Shown piece by piece: positions 1 to 7,367 of a DNA stretch of 64,000 nt. The DNA comes from Bacteroidales bacterium UBA1374 (GTDB lineage: Bacteria > Bacteroidota > Bacteroidia > Bacteroidales > UBA932): contig DBRG01000020.1 in the NCBI GenBank assembly GCA_002305545.1, forward strand, positions 1 through 64,000, written 5' to 3'. Position 1 is the first letter of the stretch; each line of letters begins with the position of its first letter. A program made the position numbers and the translations under genes. A model generated the notes under the pieces. It ran no database searches. It saw nothing but the letters and a program-made list of their open reading frames with translations, and had not been told where the DNA came from.

Positions 1-12
1 CTAAAAATCCAA

Positions 13-882
13 TTATTCAGGCCAGCCGGTCAGGGAAGCCGTGATGGGAATGCCCGTGGCGTTCCCCTTGAAAGTGAGTGTAACGGTATGGATATTGCCG
101 GGAGCCAGGTACCAGAGGTTGGTAGGTATGGTCAAAACGTCACTCTTTGATGTCTTGACAGTAAGGATCAGTTGGCGGCTTCCCGGCATCACCATGACAG
201 AGCCGGCAGAAGCAAGTGTGGTGGTGAGTGCTTGAGTTGCGTTGTCCCCTATGGAAGAAGGCAGTGCGCTGTCCAGAGGGATCGTATTGGCTGTAAGTGT
301 CTGGTTATTTAAGGTCAGGTCCAGCGATGTTGGCGATACTGTCTTGATGTAGGTTATGGTACCCCATGCATCCACAGACGACTGGCTTTCGGCAACGACC
401 TGGTAATTGATTTGGGAAAGCAGGTGGGTGAAACTGAAAGACACAGTGACCGGTGACTGTGAACTCCCCGCATTCCAGCACACCCCTGCCATAATATCTT
501 CCTGTCCCGTGATCCGGAAATTGGCCACACCGGAATTCAGGGAATTGGCCTGCGGGTGGTACGCCGTGAAATGTACCGGGGTGCCGTCGGTCATATAATA
601 TTGCATTACGGAAGGAATAACACGCCCATCGGGTTGTACCGAGCCTGTGAGCGTGGGCTGGCTGAGTGCCGAATAATCGGCTACAGATCCGTCGTACCGG
701 CATATCTGAATGGGGCCCATGTTATCAAGACTGGTCACAGGGGCTTTTGTAGGGTAATCCACATGAACGTCCGGGGCCAGATCCACATTGAAGTCAATGG
801 GTACCTGTTCTCTGCACAGGGAGAACCAGTCACAGGCAGTGGCAAGAAAAGCGAGGATGAGTATCGCAGGTAGCTTATTCAT
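13..882 (-). CDS. fimbrillin-like lipoprotein (Mfa-like family), paralogue 1
   Basis: A 289-residue exported lipoprotein, last of five tandem paralogues. A hydrophobic signal peptide ends in a lipobox-like FLATAC (Cys17). The family pattern is visible: a TKAP segment near residue 45, the block ITGQED near residue 125, an F-x-H-LLSQ segment near residue 150, and a C-terminal strand ending in LTGW. Mfa/FimA-type proteins are lipidated, exported and assembled into surface fimbriae or retained as minor tip or anchor subunits; which role applies here is unknown. It starts with an ATGA overlap on the stop of the upstream paralogue, so translation is probably coupled. It has more cysteines than its neighbours (Cys23, Cys62 and one near residue 134), which is unusual for this family. 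Confidence 0.85.
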   Translation of the reverse strand: MNKLPAILILAFLATACDWFSLCREQVPIDFNVDLAPDVHVDYPTKAPVTSLDNMGPIQICRYDGSVADYSALSQPTLTGSVQPDGRVIPSVMQYYMTDGTPVHFTAYHPQANSLNSGVANFRITGQEDIMAGVCWNAGSSQSPVTVSFSFTHLLSQINYQVVAESQSSVDAWGTITYIKTVSPTSLDLTLNNQTLTANTIPLDSALPSSIGDNATQALTTTLASAGSVMVMPGSRQLILTVKTSKSDVLTIPTNLWYLAPGNIHTVTLTFKGNATGIPITASLTGWPE

Positions 883-1718
883 TGTACTTCAATTGTCTTG
901 TTCGTAAAAAACAACCGGATAGTATATACATTGCCCGGACCAATATACCAAACAGAGGTAGTTACCTGTTCTTCGGCTTTGTTTGCCGTTTTTACCTTAA
1001 TCTGCAGTGGGTATGTTGCGTTGAGGATCATAAGGCTGCCGGCCGAAGCATACGTTGTGGTAATGGTTTGGGAAGCATTTCCGCCAATGCTGGTGGGAAG
1101 AAGTTCATTCTCGGGATTTGAAGCGGCACTCAAGGCAGGCCATGCATTCAGACCCAGGTCAAGGGAAGTGGGTGTTTCAATTTTTATGTAGTTAATAGGA
1201 CCCCATGATTTGGCTACATTGTCTTTCTCGGCACAAACCTGGAACCTGACCTGTGCAAGCAGGTGTCTGAAGGTAAATGCTGCGGTAGAGGGGCTGCCGC
1301 TGCTGCCTGCATACACAGTCTGTGCAGCGGTGACGTCTTCCTGCCCTGTGATCTTGAAATTGGCTATCCCTGACTGGATGGTGCGCGCTGCCGGGTAAAA
1401 CGCCATAAAGTTGGCCTGGGCCCCGCTCTGATCATAATACTGTGGAACGGACGGTGTAACGGTCCCATCTGCAGCAACGGTCCCGGTCAGATCGGGCGCT
1501 GTATGGGCAGAATAGTCGGCTGCAATCCCGTCTGAACGCAGGATCTGGATGGGTTCCATCTGGTCTATGTGGTAAACGGGAGCTTTGGTAGTGACGTCTA
1601 CAGAGAGGCCGTATACAGCCCTGAAATTTATGGGAGCCAATAACTCTGGTTCAGCTTTTTGTACTGAACACCCGGATAGAATAAATAATGAAACGTATAA
1701 AAAATGGTTCCTATGCAT
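879..1718 (-). CDS. fimbrillin-like lipoprotein, paralogue 2 (short C-terminus)
   Basis: A 279-residue lipoprotein with a signal peptide ending ILSGC. It is closest to paralogue 1: both share the MEPIQI/MGPIQI segment, a YSA segment, ITGQED and an H-LL-x-Q segment. The conserved last strand of the other copies (hydrophobic-ATL-x-D/G-W) is absent; the protein stops shortly after the R-L-F-F strand. In fimbrillins the C-terminal strand matters for assembly, so the loss may change how this subunit polymerises; that is inference. It overlaps paralogue 1 by ATGA and follows paralogue 3 by 24 bases. Confidence 0.83.
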   Translation of the reverse strand: MHRNHFLYVSLFILSGCSVQKAEPELLAPINFRAVYGLSVDVTTKAPVYHIDQMEPIQILRSDGIAADYSAHTAPDLTGTVAADGTVTPSVPQYYDQSGAQANFMAFYPAARTIQSGIANFKITGQEDVTAAQTVYAGSSGSPSTAAFTFRHLLAQVRFQVCAEKDNVAKSWGPINYIKIETPTSLDLGLNAWPALSAASNPENELLPTSIGGNASQTITTTYASAGSLMILNATYPLQIKVKTANKAEEQVTTSVWYIGPGNVYTIRLFFTNKTIEVQ

Positions 1719-1742
1719 ACATGGTCATGATATGGATCATGG

Positions 1743-2696
1743 TCACTGTACTGTTCCCGTGCCGGAGGTACCGGTTACCCAGTCGGCCAGTGTGGCACTG
1801 AAGTTTATGGCAGTAGCAGTGAAAGTCAGGTCAATCCGGTGGGAGCTGCCGGCAACGGTTGTTATGGAAGGGGTTATGGTAACGGTTTGCTCCGGAACGT
1901 TGGCCGTGGTGACTTTTATGGTCAGTGCGCCCGGATAAACAAGTATGCTCCCAAAGGATACAAAATCGGTGGTCAGTGCCTGCGGCGATTTGCCTGTAGA
2001 AAGGTCGGTCACCACCGGGGTGGTATGTTGGGTCAGGGTCTGGGTGGAAACAGTCAGATTCAGTCTTGTAGCAGAAGTGGCCTTTACAGCAGTCACATTT
2101 CCCCAGGTTGTCATGGCCCCTGCATTGGCAGCTTTTACATAAATCTGCACCTGCGACAGTTTGTGCGAAAACACAAAATTTACGGGTATTAATTGGTTAT
2201 TGGTGCCCCCCGCATTTACCGACGGGGCAGAAATGATGTCTTCCTGTCCCGTTATGGTAAAGGTGGCCACACCGCTGGCTATGGTAGTGGCCACTGCATT
2301 TTCATTAACTCCGGGATAATAAGCCGTAAAATGGGCATAATTATTCTTGCTGCCGTCGAAATACTGTTTTGGGGTTACCACAAAATTAAAGATATTGCTG
2401 GCAGGGACAGAGGCATAAGGAAAGAAAGAAGCTGTGGCTGTAACTGAAGAAACCGTGCTCCAATTAGGACTTCCATTTTTCGACACAACCTGTCGCAATA
2501 CCTGTATCCCGTCTATTTGCGTTGCTGGTATGCCCGATGTAGATACAATGGGTGCTTTTGTGTTGATGATGCCTCCTCCAAAGTCAATAGGAATCTTCGG
2601 CTCGTCCCCCGTTGGGATGGGCAATTTTTCAGGTGCCTCCTTAGTACACCCGAATATTAGAAGAGACAATATGAGAAGAGTCCTTTTCACACCCAA
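1743..2696 (-). CDS. fimbrillin-like lipoprotein, paralogue 3
   Basis: A 317-residue exported lipoprotein, signal peptide ending LIFGC. It carries ITGQEDI near residue 150, the F-x-H-K-L-S-Q segment that follows it, and a C-terminal LADWVTG. It is closest to paralogue 4: both end in DWVTGT-x-GTG, and the DNA around 1770-1800 and 2760-2790 is recognisably similar, pointing to a fairly recent duplication. It is the longest of the five. The function is inferred only from family resemblance to Mfa-like fimbrillins. Confidence 0.85.
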   Translation of the reverse strand: MGVKRTLLILSLLIFGCTKEAPEKLPIPTGDEPKIPIDFGGGIINTKAPIVSTSGIPATQIDGIQVLRQVVSKNGSPNWSTVSSVTATASFFPYASVPASNIFNFVVTPKQYFDGSKNNYAHFTAYYPGVNENAVATTIASGVATFTITGQEDIISAPSVNAGGTNNQLIPVNFVFSHKLSQVQIYVKAANAGAMTTWGNVTAVKATSATRLNLTVSTQTLTQHTTPVVTDLSTGKSPQALTTDFVSFGSILVYPGALTIKVTTANVPEQTVTITPSITTVAGSSHRIDLTFTATAINFSATLADWVTGTSGTGTVQ

Positions 2697-2737
2697 TACA
2701 CCTTCAACCGTTTCTTAACAGCGGTGAAAAACATTGG

Positions 2738-3634
2738 TTACAAGCTGCCTGTTCCGGCGGTTCCGGTAACCCAGTCGGTAAGTGTTGCCGTAAAGGTGAT
2801 GCCACCCAACTCGGTAAAGGTGAGTGTGATCTTATGGGCCGATCCGGCAGCGGTGGTTGTCAGGCCGGAAATACTAACCGATTGTTCGGGAGAATTGGCC
2901 GTAGTGACCTTGATGGTGCCCAGGGTGCCCGGCTTAACCATGATGACGCCTACTGAAGCTTCTGATGTAGTCATGGTGATCGGGTAAGCACCGCTAGTAG
3001 TCAGGTCCGTATTCACTGGTGTGGTATTGGAAGCCAGAGCGTTCGTGCTCAATGTCAGTTCCAGGGCTGTATCTGCATTCACTTTGATAGATGACAATGT
3101 TCCCCATTGCGTAATGGCAGTTGCCGTAGCTGCTTTCACATAAAACTGCAGCTGTGTCAGTTTGTGGGCAAAAGCCAGGGTGGCTGAGGTAGGCGACGAC
3201 TTGTTCCCGGCACCAACAGACGGTGCCACAATGATGTCTTCCTGCCCTGTTATGGTCCAGTTTACTTTATTGGCAGTAATGGTCCCGGATGGGTAATAAG
3301 CCATGAACCAGGCATTCAGGGCCGGGTTGGCATTGTAATACTGGGCCGTGGAGAATCCGCTCACAGCTCCTGCTGTGCTAACATTGGCAGTTGTGGCTAC
3401 TGAGGAAACAGCAGTCCAGTCAGGACTGGAAGCGATATCAGCAGCCCTGAGTATCTGTATACCCGTAATGGTAGCATCGGGAAGCCCCTCGGTAGAGGTT
3501 ATAGGGGCACGGGTGGCTACTGCGGAAAGGCCCGCGTCAAATGATATGGGAATTGGTTGATCTGCAAAGGGGATGTCTTTAACGCAACCGGCGATGACTA
3601 TCAGCGAAAGGGTTGCCAGCATAAGTTTTTTCAT
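2738..3634 (-). CDS. fimbrillin-like lipoprotein, paralogue 4
   Basis: A 298-residue lipoprotein with signal peptide ending VIAGC. Family blocks are present in order: TRAPITS near residue 41, ITGQEDII near residue 130, AFAHKLTQLQ near residue 153 and a terminal LTDWVTGTAG. A 124-base gap separates it from paralogue 5, the largest gap in the cluster, so a promoter of its own is possible although no clear TAnnTTTG box is seen there. Paralogue 3 follows after 41 bases. Confidence 0.85.
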   Translation of the reverse strand: MKKLMLATLSLIVIAGCVKDIPFADQPIPISFDAGLSAVATRAPITSTEGLPDATITGIQILRAADIASSPDWTAVSSVATTANVSTAGAVSGFSTAQYYNANPALNAWFMAYYPSGTITANKVNWTITGQEDIIVAPSVGAGNKSSPTSATLAFAHKLTQLQFYVKAATATAITQWGTLSSIKVNADTALELTLSTNALASNTTPVNTDLTTSGAYPITMTTSEASVGVIMVKPGTLGTIKVTTANSPEQSVSISGLTTTAAGSAHKITLTFTELGGITFTATLTDWVTGTAGTGSL

Positions 3635-3758
3635 AGCAGTTGAAATTTATCTGAAACAAGGTAGTATGCGTATGCCTTCGATGTACCTTATTTCTACATA
3701 ACCCGCTAATTCTTAAACTAACAGGCTGTTTTCTTCAACTAAAAAAACACGTGCCGGT

Positions 3759-4634
3759 TTATAATTGTGCTTCTCCGGGTTCTCCCTGTACCCAGTCAGA
3801 TAACGAAGCTTTAAAAAGAACGTTTTGAACATCGGCCGTTACCTCTACCCTGTACTCTTTTCCGGGAGTCAGTAAAGGTAAGGATAATTCCCGGGTAAAG
3901 GTACCTGTTTTTCCCTGGATTTTCAATACCAGGACAGGATTTTCCCCGGGATATACATAAACAGAACCGCAATCCTCCGGTTTTTTAGAGAGGTGTATGT
4001 TCCCGGCAATGCGGCCAATATCATCTCTTAAGGGGAGCAGTACTTTTTTTGCATCCCCTGGAACATTCAGTTGGCCGGCAAGCGGTCCGCCCAGTTGCAA
4101 CTGCAGTTTGTTATACGTGAGCACTTCCGCAGAAAGCAGCACCATGTCTTCTGTCACGTCCTTATCTTGAGAAAGTGTGACTGTGACATTCAGGCGGGAC
4201 AATTGATGATTAAAACTGAATCCGAAGTCCGGGTTTGGGGCATACAGGGTCCCGGCATAGGCGACCGGTGAGTAGATGACGTCCTGGGAGCCGTCCAGGG
4301 TGAAACTCGCTACTCCGTTAATGAGGGTATCGGGTTCTGGATAAAAACACAAAAAACGGGCGGGCAGATTGTCCGGGTCAAAATACTGAATTTCTGAAGC
4401 GGTTACCATGTTTTTATCAGGAGAAATTATTCCCTTGAAGTCTGGTTTCCGGTGGGTAGAAAAATCAGCTTTTGTGAAATGATCGGGAACCCTGAGAACC
4501 TGAAATTCCACCGGTTTTTTTAACCCGGTTACAGGAACGGTAGGCGCTATGAGATCCATTGAATGTTCATGGATATCTGATGTGCATTGTATAAATAACA
4601 ACTGCACGACGATCAGGATAAATAATGATCGCAT
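3759..4634 (-). CDS. fimbrillin-like lipoprotein, paralogue 5 (most divergent)
   Basis: A 291-residue lipoprotein; the signal peptide ends LLFIQC. It is the first gene of the fimbrillin cluster in transcription order and the most divergent: ITGQED is replaced by a DGSQDV version, the H-x-LS segment reads FNHQLSR, and it ends LSDWVQG. The 52-base gap to the purine nucleoside phosphorylase gene upstream contains a promoter-like TATCTTTA box 26 bases before the start, so the cluster may be transcribed separately. Membership in the Mfa-like family is inferred from these blocks, the length and the context. Confidence 0.8.
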   Translation of the reverse strand: MRSLFILIVVQLLFIQCTSDIHEHSMDLIAPTVPVTGLKKPVEFQVLRVPDHFTKADFSTHRKPDFKGIISPDKNMVTASEIQYFDPDNLPARFLCFYPEPDTLINGVASFTLDGSQDVIYSPVAYAGTLYAPNPDFGFSFNHQLSRLNVTVTLSQDKDVTEDMVLLSAEVLTYNKLQLQLGGPLAGQLNVPGDAKKVLLPLRDDIGRIAGNIHLSKKPEDCGSVYVYPGENPVLVLKIQGKTGTFTRELSLPLLTPGKEYRVEVTADVQNVLFKASLSDWVQGEPGEAQL

Positions 4635-4660
4635 CGTAAGTAGGATAAAACGTACGACGT

Positions 4661-4668
4661 AAAGATAA
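4661..4668 (-). promoter_or_regulatory. candidate -7 box before fimbrillin cluster
   Basis: On the minus strand this reads TATCTTTA, one base off the Bacteroidota TAnnTTTG -7 element. It lies 26 bases before the start of paralogue 5 in the only gap between punA and the fimbrillin genes. Confidence 0.4.
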
Positions 4669-4687
4669 GAAAAAAAAATGAATTATA

Positions 4688-5503
4688 CTACATATTTGCA
4701 ATGATATCTGCAAATAAAAGACCCATTTTTCCGGCAGCCTTATCGGCAACTACAATGACATCGGCCCCGTCGTTTTCGAAATCCTCTGCAAGATCATAAG
4801 CCTCATTGGTAATGACAGACATGCCAAAAACGCGCAGGCCGCAATGGCGTGCCACAATGACTTCTGGTACAGTGGACATTCCGGTGGCATCTGCCCCTAT
4901 TGTCTTTAAAAAATTATATTCTGCCGGAGTTTCAAAAGTAGGTCCGCTGCTGCCGGCATACGTCCCGTGACGCAGTGGGATGCCGTGGATATGAGCTATA
5001 TCGTCGCATATCTTGCGCAATTCCCGGTCGTAAGTGCGTGTCATATCGGGAAAACGATCTCCGAAATCCGGGTTGTTCTTGCCAATGAGCGGATTAGGCA
5101 TTAAATTGATGTGGTCTGTGATCACCATCAGGTCTCCCTGCTTGAAGCGGGGATTGATACCGCCTGCAGCGTTGGAAACAAAGAGTGCTTCTGCTCCCAG
5201 CAATTTGAAAACGCGAATGGGTAAAGTCACCTGTTCCATGCCGTAGCCTTCATAGTAGTGGAAACGTCCCTGCATACAAATAACCTCTTTTCCCCCTAGA
5301 CGGCCCCAGATAAGGTTTCCTTTATGCCCGGGAGCGGTGGATAGTAAAAAATTGGGGATCTCGGCATAAGGTATGATTACCTGGTCCTGTATGCTTTCAG
5401 CCAGGCTTCCCAGGCCGCTGCCAAGGATAATGGCCACCTGCGGGCGTTTTGGGATCCTTTTTAATATGTAATCTGCTGATTCCTGGTAAACTGAGGTCTT
5501 CAT
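4688..5503 (-). CDS. punA: purine nucleoside phosphorylase
   Basis: A 271-residue cytosolic enzyme that splits inosine or guanosine with phosphate into base and ribose-1-phosphate (trimeric PNP family). Visible family motifs: ILGSGLG (residues 26-32, phosphate binding), APGH (57-60), GRFHYYEGY (79-87), SNAAGGIN, SSGPTFET, GMSTVPEV and the ITNEA segment that contacts the purine. Length is normal for the family. Its ATG overlaps the stop of the upstream deaminase gene (ATGA), so the two are probably translated together; a deaminase would turn an adenine nucleoside into the hypoxanthine nucleoside this enzyme prefers. Confidence 0.95.
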   Translation of the reverse strand: MKTSVYQESADYILKRIPKRPQVAIILGSGLGSLAESIQDQVIIPYAEIPNFLLSTAPGHKGNLIWGRLGGKEVICMQGRFHYYEGYGMEQVTLPIRVFKLLGAEALFVSNAAGGINPRFKQGDLMVITDHINLMPNPLIGKNNPDFGDRFPDMTRTYDRELRKICDDIAHIHGIPLRHGTYAGSSGPTFETPAEYNFLKTIGADATGMSTVPEVIVARHCGLRVFGMSVITNEAYDLAEDFENDGADVIVVADKAAGKMGLLFADIIANM

Positions 5504-6786
5504 TTCTTTTTTCTTTTTTTATAATCTACTACTTTGTCTGCGACTTCCTGCACTTTTTGGTATATCTCTTCCTGCCCGGGAATTTGCTGGTTTTCCATGA
5601 TGATCCTGCCGTCACAGATGACTGTGTCTATGCATTCCCCGTTGGCCGCATAGACCAGGTTGGCCAGGAAGTAATGGTTGGGAACGAAGGAAGGCTTGGC
5701 CATGTCTACCAGTGCTACGTCTGCCAGGTAACCCGGCTCGATCTTTCCTGCATTCAGGTGCAGGGCCTTGGCTCCGTTCAGCGAAGCCACGTTCATGAGC
5801 TCTTTCAGGGGGATGGCCCCGGGATCGTTACGCCACACCTTTTGCAGCAATGCGGCAGTCTTCATGCTATCGATCATATCCAGGTTGTTGGACGACGCAC
5901 AGCCGTCGGTACCCAGGCATACATTGGCCCCGGCATCCCTCAGTTCGTTGTATTTGAATTTATAACCCGAGGCGAGCTTCAGGTTGGAGTTGGGATTGTG
6001 TACCGTATTCACCCCGTTATCTCCCAGGATCTTAATATCATCGCTGCTGAGCCAGAGCGAATGGGCTGCAACCAGGTTGGAACTCATCAGGCCGAGCTTG
6101 TTAAGGTATTCGGTAGGACTCATGCCAAAATCACGCTCGGCCTGGTCCATCTCGGAACGGGTCTCGGCAAGGTGCGTATGCACCATAAGACCGTTGTCCC
6201 TGGCATAACTGTTGATGTAGCGGTAAGATTTCTCTGCCACGGTATAAATGGCGTGGGGACTGACGGCAAAGGTGGTCAGGGAACTCCAGCCGGCGCTTGC
6301 CTTGTGGGCTTCTTTTAAAAGTTTCTTGTTATTATCAATGACATCGTCCTGGAAATGATCCAGCCAGGTGAAGGATTGTACCGAGCGCATGCCCATTTCT
6401 TCCGCAGCCCGCTTGGTCCCGTTCAGGTGCCAGTACATGTCGTTGAAGGTGGTTGTGCCTGTGCGGATCATCTCAATGCAGGCCAGTCTGGCGCCCCAAT
6501 AGACCATTTCCTCGTCCAGTTTGGCCTCATACGGCCATATGCGTTCGCGCAGCCACTGGTCCAGGGGGACATCCTCTCCCACCCCGCGGAATAGCGTCAT
6601 GGCCGAGTGGGCATGGGCATTCACAAAACCGGGAATAATGGCCTTGCGGGAACCGTCAATCACCTTGTCTATGCCTTGTTCCGGAATGGATCCTGCGGGT
6701 TCAACACTCTTTATCGTGTTGCCCTCTATCAGAACGTCTTTACGTTCTTTATACAACAATACGTTGGTTATGAGAATTGATTTCAT
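5500..6786 (-). CDS. mtaD: adenosine/5'-methylthioadenosine/SAH deaminase (amidohydrolase)
   Basis: A 428-residue metal-dependent amidohydrolase of the MtaD/SAH deaminase type; family members deaminate S-adenosylhomocysteine, methylthioadenosine, 5'-deoxyadenosine or adenosine. The start at 6786 is chosen because MKSILITN begins the usual N-terminal beta domain; upstream in-frame codons run into the permease gene. Metal ligands are visible: NAHAH (H58, H60), VHTHLAET, AHSLWLS and GTDGCASSNN. It lies 20 bases after pnuT and overlaps the phosphorylase gene by ATGA. A TAACTTTG box at 6802-6809 could give it its own promoter. The exact nucleoside substrate cannot be told from sequence. Confidence 0.88.
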   Translation of the reverse strand: MKSILITNVLLYKERKDVLIEGNTIKSVEPAGSIPEQGIDKVIDGSRKAIIPGFVNAHAHSAMTLFRGVGEDVPLDQWLRERIWPYEAKLDEEMVYWGARLACIEMIRTGTTTFNDMYWHLNGTKRAAEEMGMRSVQSFTWLDHFQDDVIDNNKKLLKEAHKASAGWSSLTTFAVSPHAIYTVAEKSYRYINSYARDNGLMVHTHLAETRSEMDQAERDFGMSPTEYLNKLGLMSSNLVAAHSLWLSSDDIKILGDNGVNTVHNPNSNLKLASGYKFKYNELRDAGANVCLGTDGCASSNNLDMIDSMKTAALLQKVWRNDPGAIPLKELMNVASLNGAKALHLNAGKIEPGYLADVALVDMAKPSFVPNHYFLANLVYAANGECIDTVICDGRIIMENQQIPGQEEIYQKVQEVADKVVDYKKRKKK

Positions 6787-6801
6787 AAGGGTACATTTTA
6801 G

Positions 6802-6809
6802 CAAAGTTA
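6802..6809 (-). promoter_or_regulatory. candidate -7 box for mtaD-punA
   Basis: Reads TAACTTTG on the minus strand, a perfect match to TAnnTTTG, and overlaps the stop codon of pnuT. It lies 15 bases before the mtaD start codon. If active, mtaD-punA could be expressed independently of the TPP riboswitch. Confidence 0.45.
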
Positions 6810-7367
6810 TAAAATTTTTCTTCGCCAGTTGATATACCCTGCCACGGAAGATGCAAAATATACAACGTACAGTCCGGTTGTAAACCACAGGCCCGTATGG
6901 GCATAGAGTCCGATGGCCAGCGCGTTGGCAACAAGCAGCAGCAGCCATTGTTCCAGTACACTATGTATCAACAGCCAGGTGGCCGTTATATTAAGTGCTG
7001 CTATGGCCGCATCGGGAACCGGTGCCGGATGATCTGTCAGATGCTTCAGAACCAGCCACATTACGACAAAAGATATCACCAGCAGCCCGCCTGCCATCAC
7101 CGCTTGCCGCCTTGTGATTCGTAACGGCCTCAGTCCCTGTTGCTGTTGCCGGCCCCACTGCACCCAGCCGTACAGGCTCATGCCCAGGTAGTACACATAC
7201 AGCCCCATGGAGGCGTACAATCCCTCAACTCCGAACACTACAATGTAACACAGGGACATGACAATGCCCACAACCCACATGGATCGGCGGTGCCTGATCT
7301 CCAGCCACACATAAAGGAGCCCTGTAGCAGCCCCGGATATTTCCAGTATCAATTCCCCCACTCCCAT
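6807..7367 (-). CDS. pnuT: PnuC-family vitamin permease, probable thiamine transporter PnuT
   Basis: A 186-residue inner-membrane protein with about seven hydrophobic segments and the PnuC family signature (an early G-x-W-L-E/Y pattern, YGWVQW near residue 67, and a C-terminal GYINWRRK tail). PnuC homologues carry nicotinamide riboside, riboflavin or thiamine. The thiamine role (PnuT) is inferred from context: it overlaps by 19 bases a TonB-dependent receptor whose mRNA begins with a TPP riboswitch, an arrangement known in Bacteroidota as an outer-membrane receptor-PnuT pair. No thiamine pyrophosphokinase gene follows, unlike many such operons. Confidence 0.88.
   Translation of the reverse strand: MGVGELILEISGAATGLLYVWLEIRHRRSMWVVGIVMSLCYIVVFGVEGLYASMGLYVYYLGMSLYGWVQWGRQQQQGLRPLRITRRQAVMAGGLLVISFVVMWLVLKHLTDHPAPVPDAAIAALNITATWLLIHSVLEQWLLLLVANALAIGLYAHTGLWFTTGLYVVYFASSVAGYINWRRKIL

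Noticed and set aside
305..703. Minus-strand frame of 132 codons inside paralogue 1
   Set aside because: It is a shifted frame of a gene with clear signal peptide and family blocks; it has no coding features of its own.
6787..6948. An earlier start for the mtaD reading frame (54 extra residues)
   Set aside because: The extra part is Cys/Arg-rich, overlaps pnuT coding sequence and precedes the normal N-terminus of the family.
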